Source: Rhodospirillales bacterium (lineage in GTDB: Bacteria; Pseudomonadota; Alphaproteobacteria; Acetobacterales; Acetobacteraceae). Taken from it: a stretch of 64,000 nt of DNA. This document shows, piece by piece, positions 24,756 to 34,349 of this stretch. A program made the translations under genes and the position numbers. The stretch covers positions 1 to 64,000 of the forward strand of contig JANXSM010000064.1 in NCBI GenBank assembly GCA_025352665.1, given 5' to 3'. Below the pieces are notes generated by a model that had not been told where the DNA came from, searched no databases, and saw only the letters and a program-made list of their open reading frames with translations. Numbering within the stretch: the stretch's first letter is position 1; every line of letters begins with the position of its first letter.

Positions 24756-26027
24756 GTCCTCATGCCCCAACAACATCCGGCAGGCGGCGACCACGTCCTC
24801 GGCGCGGATGATGTCAAGACAGGCCACCCCGTGCGGGCATTGGATCGCTTCCATCAGGTGGCATGGCGAACAATCGGTCCGTCCGCGCACCACCACCACA
24901 TGCTCGCCCAACGTGCGCCAGACATCGGCGTTGGGAATACCGGACATCACCGAAACAGTGGGTACTCCAAGAGCTGCCGCCATATGCGTCGGCCCGGTGT
25001 CATAGCCAAGATACAAGGCAGCGCCCTGCATCAGCAGAGGCAGATCCGCCAGCCGTGTGCCAATGGCGCTGCGTACGCGCCCCTCGGGGAATATCTCCAG
25101 GAACCGCTCCGCAGTCGCTCGTTCCGGATCGGTTCCGGTGACCACGAGGTCGAGGTCGTAGGATGTCAGAAGCCACGCCGCGACCGCCTCCAGCCGGTCC
25201 GCGTTCCACAGCCGGATGTCCCCACCCGCCCCGGGGGCCACGATCGCATAAGCGCGGTCGGAGCGCTGTGGCGCAGGCTCCGGCACCAGGCGGTGCGCAG
25301 GATGGGACTGGCGCGAGAACGACGTGGCGAAAACATTGGTCACCGCGCTGGCCAGCAGCATCAGCCGCTGCTCGGCCATCAGCGGTCTTCCCGAACCCTC
25401 GGCGACCGAGATGTGCTCGACATCGGGCAGCGAGATGTCCAGGCCCGCGCCGCCCTTGTCCATCGGCGCGCTGTAGCCGGCGTGGAAGGTCGCATCGACT
25501 CGGTCCAGCAGCAGGCGGGTGTCGGGATCGTGGCGCAGATCGATGGCAAGGTCGTAGCGGCCCAGCGCCAGCGCATCGAACGCCGCAACGAGGGCTGGGC
25601 TAAAGCCGCCCCAGACGGCGCTTGTCCGCTTCATGCCGTCATACGTCACGATCTCGTCGAACAGTCCGATGCGGCTCGCCCAATCCCGGCTCCAGCCACC
25701 GCACGCGAGGGTGATGTGCGCATCGGGGAAATGATCACGCAGGTGCTGCATGGCCTGCATGCTCACCACGAAATCGCCGATATGGTCGAGCTTGAGAATC
25801 AGGATGCGCGGCGCGGAAGGCAGGCGTTTGCCAGGCATTGCCTCACCCGGCAGGATCTCACACACCGCGTTCGGCTCCACCCGCGCAAGCGCGCGCCGTT
25901 TCAGTTTTAGCAGCAGCGGAACATAGATGCCCCGCAGCACACGCTCACGATACGACCCAGGGGGCGCCACCCGCTTGCGCAGGTTGCCAATGACGTGGAT
26001 GAGCTCCTCAGCAGGCGTCGTGGTCAT
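24687..26027 (-). CDS. GT9 (heptosyltransferase-like) glycosyltransferase
   Basis: A 446-residue GT-B fold transferase. The N-terminal domain starts at about residue 74 with RILILKLDHIGDFVVSM, and the C-terminal domain includes YAIVAPGAGGDIRLW, YDTGPTHMAAALGVPTVSV and a Cys-rich end (CSPCHLMEAIQCPHG). GT9 enzymes use ADP-heptose or related donors in LPS core or other surface glycans. About 70 residues precede the fold. The last 23 residues are encoded opposite the flavoprotein gene. It is divergent from the GT2 gene at 26.2 kb and resembles the split GT9 pair at 59.6-61.2 kb. Confidence 0.88.
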   Translation of the reverse strand: MTTTPAEELIHVIGNLRKRVAPPGSYRERVLRGIYVPLLLKLKRRALARVEPNAVCEILPGEAMPGKRLPSAPRILILKLDHIGDFVVSMQAMQHLRDHFPDAHITLACGGWSRDWASRIGLFDEIVTYDGMKRTSAVWGGFSPALVAAFDALALGRYDLAIDLRHDPDTRLLLDRVDATFHAGYSAPMDKGGAGLDISLPDVEHISVAEGSGRPLMAEQRLMLLASAVTNVFATSFSRQSHPAHRLVPEPAPQRSDRAYAIVAPGAGGDIRLWNADRLEAVAAWLLTSYDLDLVVTGTDPERATAERFLEIFPEGRVRSAIGTRLADLPLLMQGAALYLGYDTGPTHMAAALGVPTVSVMSGIPNADVWRTLGEHVVVVRGRTDCSPCHLMEAIQCPHGVACLDIIRAEDVVAACRMLLGHEDSQAGGRVAREPAIGERRQHSIA

Positions 26028-26176
26028 ACTGGTTCCGCATGTTTAATCTTTCGGCAATAAACCAAGGCTCCCGAGTCTGGCGGCTAGGCATCCCCAGGCG
26101 ATGTACAGCGTTGAATCCCTGGATCCATCCACGGCGGTTGTGGTTGTGTCACAATTAACGATGAAAGCGTGAATTT

Positions 26177-28084
26177 GTGCCATTGGACAGGCTGGAAACA
26201 TATCGTCATCGGACTGAAATGACCAGCGCAGCGAGGCGCGCGCAGGATCGCGCCGAATTTGGGCTGAGCTGGCAGATCGCCAACAACCGCGTGGTGTTCG
26301 ATGAGACCGACGGTCTCCCGGAGGAGCTGGCGGCAGCACGGAGCCAGATCGAAGCGCTGCAGGCGGCGATTGCGGGCATTCGCTGCAGCCGCGCGTGGCG
26401 GCTGCTCATTGCGATCCGAGGGTTGCGGCGAGGTGCATTCGACCTCGACGCCTCCTTGCGCAAGACGGTGCTCGAAACTGCGCAGCCGTTGCAACACCCG
26501 CCGCCGCGTCCGCTGCCGTTCCCGTCCGGCTACCCAATCTGGATCGAAACCGTGGAACCGCGCGTGCGGGCTGCATTGCTGGGCTGCCCGCGCAGCAGCC
26601 AGATCCACATCACCACCATCGTCACCGCCCAAGGGGTTGCGCGGAGCGTCTTCGAAGCTTGCCTCACGACCCTGCTGCCGCAGCTCGACGCCCGCTGCCA
26701 GCTCGTCGTGCCCCTGCCACCCGGGCAGCACCTGCCGCAATCCGCGATCGATGACCCCTATGTCACTGCCGTTCCGGTGGCGCCCGGCCTGCACCCCGCC
26801 GCCGCGATCGCAGCCGTGCTGCCGGGAGTAGATGGCAGCCACATCTGCCTGCTCGACCCCCACCTGCACCTCGCTGCGGACGCGCTACGGATCGCGGCCG
26901 GTGTCCTCGCGGCCGAGCCGATCGATGCGCTATACGCCGACGCTGATCGGCTTGACGCAAACGGCTGCCGCACTGAACCCGATTTCAAGCCCGACTGGGA
27001 CCCCGAGCTCCAGGCCGGCCGCAACCTCGTCGGCGGCTTCGCCGTCTACGCCGCCGAACTGCTGCGTACGGACGATGCAAGTGAATCGCTGGATGCCGCC
27101 GTTGGCGATCCCCATGACTGGCGTCACGGCCTCGCGAGCCGGCTGACCGCTGCCGCCAGTTCGATCCATCACGTCGCCGCTGTGCTCAGCCACGCAACCG
27201 GCCCTCAGTCGAACCCGTCCACCGGCCTTCACGCAAACCCCCGCATCACGGCCGCCGACAACACACTCGCCAGCATCATCATCCCCACGCGCGATCAGGC
27301 CAACCTGCTGCGTCAGTGCGTCGACGGCATCCTGCACGGCACGGAACATCGCGCCATTGAGGTCATCCTGCTCGACAATGGCACCACCGAACCGGAGGCG
27401 CTGGAGCTGCTGAATTTACTCACACGCGATCCGCGGGTGCAGGTGATCCGCGACGAACGCCCCTTCAACTGGTCGCGCCTCAACACGATAGGCGCCCACG
27501 CGGCGCGCGGCGAGGTGCTGGTGCTGATGAACAACGACACCGCAATCATCGACCGCCACTGGCTGGGAGAACTGGTCACCCAGGCCATGCGCCCAGAAAT
27601 CGGGGCGGTCGGCACCAAGCTGCTGTATCCTGACGGCCGTATCCAGCACGCGGGCATCGCGGTCGACGACGATGGCGTGACCAAGCACCTCTACCGTTTC
27701 CGCAATGCCGCGGATCCCGGGCCCGGCGGCGCCCTCGCGCTGCGCCGCAGCGCGGTCGCCGTCACCGGCGCCTGCCTCGCCGTGCGCCGAGAAACCTATC
27801 TCAAATCCGGTGGACCCGACGAAACGCTGGCCGTCGCCAGCAACGACGTCGACCTATGCCTGCGCCTGCAGGCTCTGGGCTACCGCAATATCTGGACACC
27901 CAACGCAGTGGTCGAACACCGCGAACTCGCCACCCGCGGTGCTGATGCCACCCCCGACATGGAGGCACGGGCCTGCCGAGAACTGCGCCAGTTGCGTCGC
28001 GACTGGGGTGGCGCATTGCGGCGCGACCCCACCCTAAACGCCAATCTGATGGTCAAGGACGAGGAGGTCTGGTTCAGAGGCTGA
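26177..28084 (+). CDS. Tandem GT2 glycosyltransferase (first domain degenerate)
   Basis: A 635-residue protein. After a coiled-coil-like N-terminus (residues 48-72) comes a weak GT2-like domain at about 140-340, including ALYADADRLDANGC and the DFKPDWDPELQAGRNLVGG motif. A well-preserved GT2 domain follows at about 364-600 (LASIIIPTRDQANLLRQCV, LLDNGTT, the MNNDTAI sugar-nucleotide site at 451-457, and ASNDVDLCLRLQALG). This layout is common in rhamnan and O-antigen-type transferases. Translation may start at this GTG or at ATG 26219, 14 codons on; neither has a clear ribosome site. Confidence 0.85.
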   Translation: MPLDRLETYRHRTEMTSAARRAQDRAEFGLSWQIANNRVVFDETDGLPEELAAARSQIEALQAAIAGIRCSRAWRLLIAIRGLRRGAFDLDASLRKTVLETAQPLQHPPPRPLPFPSGYPIWIETVEPRVRAALLGCPRSSQIHITTIVTAQGVARSVFEACLTTLLPQLDARCQLVVPLPPGQHLPQSAIDDPYVTAVPVAPGLHPAAAIAAVLPGVDGSHICLLDPHLHLAADALRIAAGVLAAEPIDALYADADRLDANGCRTEPDFKPDWDPELQAGRNLVGGFAVYAAELLRTDDASESLDAAVGDPHDWRHGLASRLTAAASSIHHVAAVLSHATGPQSNPSTGLHANPRITAADNTLASIIIPTRDQANLLRQCVDGILHGTEHRAIEVILLDNGTTEPEALELLNLLTRDPRVQVIRDERPFNWSRLNTIGAHAARGEVLVLMNNDTAIIDRHWLGELVTQAMRPEIGAVGTKLLYPDGRIQHAGIAVDDDGVTKHLYRFRNAADPGPGGALALRRSAVAVTGACLAVRRETYLKSGGPDETLAVASNDVDLCLRLQALGYRNIWTPNAVVEHRELATRGADATPDMEARACRELRQLRRDWGGALRRDPTLNANLMVKDEEVWFRG

Positions 28085-28109
28085 ACCGGCCCACCGTGTG
28101 ATACCACCC

Positions 28110-28427
28110 TCACCACAAGGCGCGATGTCCGGTTGGATCAATGCCGTTGAGCACCTCGCGACAGGTGAACACCATGAGCGTGAGCCCGAGGCCCAGGATG
28201 ATCAGGTTGCGCAGCCAAATCCTTGGTGCCCGCGAGAAACCACCGTGGGTCAGCCGGATCTCGGTCGCAGACACGCCATAAAGCGTCCGAGCCAGAACAA
28301 TCAGGAACACCCCATGGATCACCTGCGGCCAGGGTTGCGGCACGGTGGCTGCAAGATCCGGGCGGTCGATCAATAAGGCGACGAAGAATGTCCAGCCGAG
28401 GCCGATCAGGCAGGCGAACAGAAACAT
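28110..28427 (-). CDS. Small integral membrane protein, unknown
   Basis: A 105-residue protein with three hydrophobic stretches (about residues 2-20, 36-50 and 69-88), so probably a small inner-membrane protein. I do not recognise a family. The Trp/Pro-rich loop after helix 1 and the basic segment before helix 3 look like real protein, and there is no better frame on the other strand. It lies between a glycosyltransferase and a tiny lipoprotein gene on the same strand. Confidence 0.5.
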   Translation of the reverse strand: MFLFACLIGLGWTFFVALLIDRPDLAATVPQPWPQVIHGVFLIVLARTLYGVSATEIRLTHGGFSRAPRIWLRNLIILGLGLTLMVFTCREVLNGIDPTGHRALW

Positions 28428-28508
28428 TAGGCGGGAGCTGCCGTCAGGCGGTTACAACGATCGTCCAAAACATGCTCCCAATGCTCTCACCTCGGGATAT
28501 ACCACGCT

Positions 28509-28631
28509 TCAGCGATAGTAATAAACCGGTCGGTACGGGTGATAGCCGCGGCCGGGAACCACGACGCAACCGGCGAGCGACGCCGCTGCGAGCATCAGGC
28601 ATACGCCGCGGATGAACCAGTTCCTTCGCAT
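28509..28631 (-). CDS. 40-residue lipoprotein
   Basis: A very short gene with a strong ribosome site (AAGGAGA, 6 bases before ATG). The product is MRRNWFIRG, a hydrophobic core, a lipobox LAGC at residues 19-22, then a short mature tail VVVPGRGYHP ending in YRPVYYYR. It is a textbook small lipoprotein leader with only about 19 mature residues rich in Tyr and Arg. The function is unknown. It stands alone between a membrane protein gene and a peptide-binding protein gene. Confidence 0.65.
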   Translation of the reverse strand: MRRNWFIRGVCLMLAAASLAGCVVVPGRGYHPYRPVYYYR

Positions 28632-28733
28632 TGCAGTCTCCTTGGCAAGCATTTGTCGGTGAAACAACACCCAGCTGATTTGTATCAATGCAATCGCGGC
28701 GGCAATGTGGCGTTCCGTGTAGAACAGTAACGG

Positions 28734-30344
28734 TTAAGTTTTCGTTACGTTCCAGAACAACGGTAGCGGACCCTTCAGCTGCCCCGTCACGCCGCGGCCA
28801 AAGGCGGCGGACTGGAAATAGCGGCCAAGGGGCACGTACAATGCTTCCGCGAGCGTGATCTGTTGCATCTGTCGTGCCAGCTGCTTCTGTTCGGCGGGAT
28901 CGCTGCTGTCGATCCATGCATCGCGCAGCCGCTCTAGCTCCGCGTTGGTGGGCCAACCGTACCACGCCGCTGCCCCGTTGCCACGCATCGCAGGCGCAGT
29001 CAGCGGATCGGCATAGTCGAGCGCGCTGAACGAGGTCGAGAACAGCGACCAGCCGCCCTTGTCCAACGGCTCCTTGCTGGCGCGGCGCTGCACCACCGTC
29101 CCCCAGTCCATCGGCTGGTCGTCCACGTTGATGCCGATCTTCTTGAGTGTGGCCGAGGTCACCTGCGTCATCGCGTCATAGAATGGCTGGTCGGTCGGAT
29201 GCATCAGCACCACGCGCTCGCCCTTGTAGCCGCCCTCTGCCAGCATCGCCTTGATGCGGGCGATGTCGATCACGGGTCCGCCCAGCCGATCCATCGCCGC
29301 ATCGTTGGCAAGCGGAGTGCCGGGCGGGAAGCAGCCGACCGGGGCGTTCCAACTGGTCGGGTCATCGCCCATCACCGCCTGCATCACCTCGGCGGGGTTG
29401 ATGGCCGCCAGAATCGCCTGGCGCACCGCGCGATTGGTGGTCGGCCCCTGCAGATGGTTGAACCGCAGCACCGGCCACAAGCCGTAAGGGTCCAGCCTGG
29501 CGACCACCACCTGACGGTCCTTCGCAAGCTGCGGAATCAGGTCGGGCAGCGGGATCTCCCACCAGTCGACCTCGCCGGCGCGCAGTGCTGCGGCTGCCGT
29601 TGCCGGCTCGGGAATGACCTTCCATTCCACCCGGTCGATCAGCACCCGCTTGCCCCCGGCGGTCAGGCTGGCCGCCTCGCCCCGCGGCGCGTAGCCCGCG
29701 AAACGCTGATACACCGCAAGACTGCCGCTGACATATTCGTCCGCCACGAAGCGGAACGGCCCGGAGCCGACCATTTCGGTCACCTGCTTGAACGGGTCGG
29801 TGTTGGCCAGCCGTTCCGGCATCATCACCGGCGGGCTCGGCAGTAGCTTGGCCAACGTCGCCAGCAGGGCCGGGAACTTCCGTCTGAGGCGGAACACGAT
29901 GGTGCGGTCATCGGTGGCGGCAAGGCTGTCGACGCGGTCGGCCAGTGTCTGGCCCATCGAATCACGCGCCATCCAACGCTTCAGCGAAGCCACGCAGTCG
30001 CGCGCCAGCACCGGCGAGTTGTCGTGAAACGAAAGCCCCGGCCGCAGCGTGATGGTCCATCGCCTGCCGTCGTCCTCCACCACATGGCCCTGCGCCATCT
30101 GCGGCTGCGGCGTCAGCGCCTCGTCCAGCCCGTACAGCTGGTCGAACACCAGAAAGGCGTGGTTGCGGGTGACGGTCGCGGTGCCCCACACGGTATCAAG
30201 GCTGGTGAGGGCGGCCTGCGGTACGAAGCGCAATGTTCGCGCTGCCTCCGGCCTGATGATCGCGGGCTGGGCAAGTGCCGATGAAAGGATCGGCGGCGTC
30301 GCTGCGATCGCGAAGCCGGCAGCCAGCAGGTGGCGGCGCTGCAT
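28734..30344 (-). CDS. Family 5 (peptide/opine-type) ABC solute-binding protein
   Basis: A 536-residue periplasmic binding protein of the SBP_bac_5 family, with an RR-containing signal peptide (MQRRHLLAAGFAIAATPPIL, cleavage near ALA-Q). Characteristic segments are LVFDQLYGLDEALTPQPQMA, WTITLRPGLSFHDNSPV, FRFVADEYVSG and LRFNHLQGPTTNRAVRQAI. It would deliver a peptide or similar ligand to an ABC permease, but no permease or ATPase gene is near, so it is an orphan here. A relic of a related binding protein lies at 21.6 kb. Confidence 0.9.
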   Translation of the reverse strand: MQRRHLLAAGFAIAATPPILSSALAQPAIIRPEAARTLRFVPQAALTSLDTVWGTATVTRNHAFLVFDQLYGLDEALTPQPQMAQGHVVEDDGRRWTITLRPGLSFHDNSPVLARDCVASLKRWMARDSMGQTLADRVDSLAATDDRTIVFRLRRKFPALLATLAKLLPSPPVMMPERLANTDPFKQVTEMVGSGPFRFVADEYVSGSLAVYQRFAGYAPRGEAASLTAGGKRVLIDRVEWKVIPEPATAAAALRAGEVDWWEIPLPDLIPQLAKDRQVVVARLDPYGLWPVLRFNHLQGPTTNRAVRQAILAAINPAEVMQAVMGDDPTSWNAPVGCFPPGTPLANDAAMDRLGGPVIDIARIKAMLAEGGYKGERVVLMHPTDQPFYDAMTQVTSATLKKIGINVDDQPMDWGTVVQRRASKEPLDKGGWSLFSTSFSALDYADPLTAPAMRGNGAAAWYGWPTNAELERLRDAWIDSSDPAEQKQLARQMQQITLAEALYVPLGRYFQSAAFGRGVTGQLKGPLPLFWNVTKT

Positions 30345-30551
30345 ACGGGCTCTCCCCTAGGTATTTTTACTTGCACCAACTCTATACAAAACGCACTTTC
30401 TGCCCAACTCGGGACGCATCATCAAAAATCCGTGAACGAAATCGTGACGGAAGCGGTAATAAAAATTCTGACAACACTCTGAAATTGCAGAGTTTTCTGT
30501 AAAGCCTAGTGTTCGTCACCAGAGCTTACCGGCCAGCGGAGACGCCTTCGA
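30345..30551. other. AT-rich divergent intergenic region
   Basis: About 207 bases between two divergent genes, much more AT-rich than its surroundings (for example the run around 30420-30500). It must hold both promoters. A weak hairpin CTCTG...CAGAG followed by TTTT is at about 30477-30498. No gene seen. Confidence 0.45.
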
Positions 30552-33500
30552 ATGAACGACATCGCAGCCAACACGACCCTGCTCGTTGCGGAACTGATGT
30601 CCGCGCCGATCCCACAGGCGCTTGACGAGGGCGCCGCCGTGCTGGTCGAGTCGGGCCTGTTCGATGTCGATTGGTATCTGAAATGCAATTCGGACGTGGC
30701 CGCCGCCGGCCTCGATCCGGTCACCCATTTCCTCCACCAGGGCTGGCAGGAAGGCCGCCGTCCCAACCCGTATTTCGACGTCGAATATTACCTCGCCAAC
30801 AACCCCGAGGTTGCCGCCGCCGCGGTCAATCCGCTGCTGCACTACGTGCTGGCGGGCGAAGCCGACGGCCGCGCGCCCAGTCCCCTGTTCGACCCCACTT
30901 GGTACGGAAAACGCTACGTTGTGCCCCCCGGTACGCGCCTGCTGCGTCATTTCCTCGACCGTCGCTTCAGCGGCACCGTGAGCCCGATCGCGGATTTCGA
31001 TCCGGCCTACTACCAGGCGACCAATCCCGACATCGCCTCTGCTCATATTGACGCGTTCGACCATTACGTGACCTTCGGCTACCGCGAGGGCCGCGATCCC
31101 TCGGCCAGCTTCGACAGCAAGTTCTACATTCATCGCTATCTTGCCGGTGGGCTGGACCAGAACCCCCTGCTACACTGGCGACAGTGGCGCCACGCGCTGC
31201 ATCTGCACACGCGAGCGCCCGAGCACGAGAAAAGCGTGTTCGAGGAGGCGCGCCATTTCGGCCGTCCTGGGCCGCTGGCCGAACTGGTCCAGCCCCTGCC
31301 GCAAGGTGTTACGCGGCGCGCCAAGGTGCTGGCCTACTACCTGCCGCAGTTCCACGCGGTCGCCGAGAACGACAGCTGGTGGGGCCCGGGTTTCACCGAA
31401 TGGACCGCCATCGCCCGCGGCATGCCGCGCTACGCCGGCCACTACCAGCCGCGCATCCCCCGCGAGCTCGGCCATTATAGCCTCGACGACTCCGAAACGA
31501 TGCGCCGCCAGATCGCCATGGCCCAGGCCGCCGGCGTGTTCGGCTTCGTCCCTTATTTCTACTGGTTCAACGGCCGCCGCCTGCTCGAACGTCCGCTCGA
31601 GGCGTTCCTCGCCGACCGCAGCCTCGACTTTCCCTTCGCCCTGATGTGGGCAAACGAGAACTGGACCCGGCGCTGGGACGGGTCGGACCAGGAAGTGCTG
31701 ATCAGCCAGGACTATCGCGCCGAAGACGACGAGGCGCTGCTGGACTGTTTCGCCCGCCACTTCGCCGACCCCCGCTACATCCGCATCGGCGGCCGGCCCG
31801 TGCTGATGCTCTATCGTCCCAGCCTGGTGCCCGATTGCGCCAACACCGTCGCCCGCTGGCGCCAGATGTTCCAGGCCCGCTACAACGAAGACCCGATCAT
31901 GGTGATGTCGCAGAGCTTCGGCGCTGAGGACCCGACCGAGTTCGGCATGGACGGCGCCATCGAGTTCCCGCCGCACAAGCTGACCAACCATCTCCACTCG
32001 TGCCGCCAGCAGCTGCGCACGTTGGACCCGGCGGCGACCTTCCAGGTGTTCGACTACGATGACGTCGTCCGCGCATCGCTGGACGAGCCGCGGCCGGCCT
32101 ATCCGCTCATCAAGACCGTGGTGCCGGGCTGGGACAACGATGCCCGGCGCGAGGGCGCCGGCATGGTGCTGCACGGCTCGATCCCTGCGAAATACCAGGC
32201 CTGGCTCGAAGCCCTTGTCGACCGCACCGCCGTCCAAAATTTCTTCGGCGAGCGCATCGTCTGCGTCAACGCCTGGAACGAGTGGGCGGAGGGCGCCTAT
32301 CTTGAGCCGGACATTCATTACGGCGCCGCCTACCTCAACGCCACCGGCCGCGCCGTCGCACGGCTCTCTGGCCCGGAAGGCTCCGAAAAGATCCTGCTGG
32401 TGGGGCACGATGCGTTCCCCGCCGGCGCACAGATGCTGCTGCTTAACCTCGGCCGCGCGCTGGCTCGCACGCATGGCGTGGCCGTCGAATTCATGTTGCT
32501 CGGCGAAGGGCCCCTGCTCGCCGAATACCAGGCCACAGCCCCCACTACGGTGGCGCGCGACCGCAAGACCATCACCCAGGTCTTGGAGCAGGCGCATCGG
32601 CATGGCGCCACCCGTGCCCTCGTCAATACCACCGCCGCGGCACAGATCATCCCGCAGGCGCGGCGCATCGGCCTCGAAAGTGTACTGCTGGTGCATGAAA
32701 TGCCGCGGCTGATGGAAACCCACGGCCTGGTGCCCGGCGCCCGCGCCGGATCCGCGGCCGCCAGCCGCGTCGTATTCCCCGCCGCCTGCGTGCGCGCCGC
32801 CTTCGCATCGGTTGCCGCGATCAGCAATGCCCGCGCCTGCGTGATCCCCCAGGGCATCTACCGCGACATCCGCTTCGACGAACTGGAGCGCGCCAGCATC
32901 CGCAGCAGGCTTGGCGTCGCTCCCGGCCAGGCGCTCGTACTCGGCGCCGGCTACGGCGATATGCGGAAAGGCTTCGACCTGTTCTTACAAACCGCCCGCG
33001 CCGCCCGCCGCCGCCATGCCCCGGTGCATTTCTGCTGGCTAGGCCTGGTGGAAAAGACCCTCGCCGACCATCTCGCCCCCGAAATCACTGCAGCCGAGGC
33101 CACCGGCCAGTTCCACCTGCCGGGCTTCCAAAAAGACGTCAGCTCCTGGCTGAGTGCCGCCGACGCCTTCGCACTGACCTCACGCGAAGATCCGTTTCCA
33201 AGCGTGGCCCTCGAGGCGATGGCTTGCGGCCTGCCCATCGCTGCCTTCGCAGGCGCTGGCGGCATCGCCGAACTTTTGTCGGAGGGGGCTTGCGGCGCTG
33301 TCGTGGCGCTGTCGGAAACCGAACTCCTGTGTGACGCGCTGCTCGCCATGGCAGCGGCCCAGAACCCGGCCGATCGCGCCGCCCGGGCCGAAACAGCGGC
33401 GCTGCGGTTCAACTTCGCCGACTATGCCTCCGCCATCCTGGCCGAGCTGCGACCAGGCCTGCCTCGCATCTCGGTCGCCGTGCCAAGCCATAACTATGCC

Positions 33501-34289
33501 CGCTACCTGCCCGAGCGCCTCGGCTCGGTGTTCGCCCAGACCCATCCAGTCGAGGAAATTCTGGTGCTCGACGACGCCTCGCTCGACGACAGCGTGGCGG
33601 TGGCGATGGCCACGGCGGCCGACTGGAAGCGCGACATCCGTTTTGTGGTGAACGAAACCAACAGCGGCCATGTGTTCGCCCAATGGCAACGTGCGGCCGA
33701 CCTCGCCCGCGCACCTTATCTCTGGATCGCCGAGGCGGATGACAGTGCCGACCCCGAAATGCTGGCGCGCCTGTCGGCCCTGATGGCCGCCCACCCCGAC
33801 ATCGACCTCGCCTTCTGTGACAGCCGCGCGATCGACAGCGAAGGCGAGTCGGTGATGCCGAGTTACAAGGAGCATTACCACGCCAGCGGAGCCGGCGAAC
33901 TGCAGCACGACGGCCTGTTCAGTGCGCCCGATTTCGCCCGCCGCTTCCTCGCCGAGCGCAACCTGATCCTCAACGCCAGCGCCGTTGTGTTCCGCACCAA
34001 GGCACTGCGCGAAACGCTGCGCCGCTGTGCCGCCGACCTGCACAATCTGCACGTCGCCGGTGACTGGCGAATTTACGTCGACTTGCTTGCGCACAGCACC
34101 GGCCAGGTTGCCTACCTTGCCTCCCCTATGAACGTCCACCGCCGCCACGCCGCCAGCGTTTCCGTGACACAGCCCAAGGAAGATCTGGTAAACGAAGTGG
34201 CCGAGATACACGCAGCCATCAATGCCCTCCTCGCCCCCGATGCCGGCCGCCAGGACCGCCAAACCAGCTACCGCCACACCTTGTCGTAA
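30552..34289 (+). CDS. Giant multidomain glycosyltransferase (repeats, GH99-like, GT4, GT2)
   Basis: A 1245-residue chain with four parts. Residues 35-215 carry aromatic repeats (FDVDWYLKCNSDVAAAG, YFDVEYYLANNPEVA, then HY or HF and G..EGR.P). Residues 256-598 form a GH99-like/WbsX domain (VLAYYLPQFHAVAENDSWWG, FTEWTAIARG, MWANENWTRRWDG, WNEWAEGAYLEPD). About 611-965 is a GT4 domain (GYGDMRKGFDLFLQTARAA, SREDPFPSVALEAMACGLP). About 972-1200 is a GT2 domain (RISVAVPSHNYARYLPERL, LVLDDASLDDS, IAEADDSADPEML). It probably builds, and perhaps edits, a surface glycan. A long perfect hairpin follows the stop. Confidence 0.87.
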   Translation: MNDIAANTTLLVAELMSAPIPQALDEGAAVLVESGLFDVDWYLKCNSDVAAAGLDPVTHFLHQGWQEGRRPNPYFDVEYYLANNPEVAAAAVNPLLHYVLAGEADGRAPSPLFDPTWYGKRYVVPPGTRLLRHFLDRRFSGTVSPIADFDPAYYQATNPDIASAHIDAFDHYVTFGYREGRDPSASFDSKFYIHRYLAGGLDQNPLLHWRQWRHALHLHTRAPEHEKSVFEEARHFGRPGPLAELVQPLPQGVTRRAKVLAYYLPQFHAVAENDSWWGPGFTEWTAIARGMPRYAGHYQPRIPRELGHYSLDDSETMRRQIAMAQAAGVFGFVPYFYWFNGRRLLERPLEAFLADRSLDFPFALMWANENWTRRWDGSDQEVLISQDYRAEDDEALLDCFARHFADPRYIRIGGRPVLMLYRPSLVPDCANTVARWRQMFQARYNEDPIMVMSQSFGAEDPTEFGMDGAIEFPPHKLTNHLHSCRQQLRTLDPAATFQVFDYDDVVRASLDEPRPAYPLIKTVVPGWDNDARREGAGMVLHGSIPAKYQAWLEALVDRTAVQNFFGERIVCVNAWNEWAEGAYLEPDIHYGAAYLNATGRAVARLSGPEGSEKILLVGHDAFPAGAQMLLLNLGRALARTHGVAVEFMLLGEGPLLAEYQATAPTTVARDRKTITQVLEQAHRHGATRALVNTTAAAQIIPQARRIGLESVLLVHEMPRLMETHGLVPGARAGSAAASRVVFPAACVRAAFASVAAISNARACVIPQGIYRDIRFDELERASIRSRLGVAPGQALVLGAGYGDMRKGFDLFLQTARAARRRHAPVHFCWLGLVEKTLADHLAPEITAAEATGQFHLPGFQKDVSSWLSAADAFALTSREDPFPSVALEAMACGLPIAAFAGAGGIAELLSEGACGAVVALSETELLCDALLAMAAAQNPADRAARAETAALRFNFADYASAILAELRPGLPRISVAVPSHNYARYLPERLGSVFAQTHPVEEILVLDDASLDDSVAVAMATAADWKRDIRFVVNETNSGHVFAQWQRAADLARAPYLWIAEADDSADPEMLARLSALMAAHPDIDLAFCDSRAIDSEGESVMPSYKEHYHASGAGELQHDGLFSAPDFARRFLAERNLILNASAVVFRTKALRETLRRCAADLHNLHVAGDWRIYVDLLAHSTGQVAYLASPMNVHRRHAASVSVTQPKEDLVNEVAEIHAAINALLAPDAGRQDRQTSYRHTLS

Positions 34290-34300
34290 CTCGGGGGAAG

Positions 34301-34349
34301 CTGAAGGAAGCAAGGCGAAGGACTCTATCCCTCGCCTTGCTTCCTTCAG
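34301..34349. terminator. Long hairpin between convergent genes
   Basis: A perfect 18-base-pair inverted repeat (34301-34318 with 34332-34349, loop 13 bases) lies between the glycosyltransferase stop and the dehydrogenase stop, and covers the latter's stop codon. There is no T run, so termination or mRNA end protection is an inference. Confidence 0.6.

Noticed and set aside
30477-30498. Small hairpin with T run before the giant glycosyltransferase gene
   Set aside because: The stem is only 5 base pairs and it lies in a promoter region, so a terminator call is not supported.
31170-32723. 517-codon minus-strand frame inside the giant glycosyltransferase
   Set aside because: Antisense shadow of a well-supported coding region with no recognisable domain.
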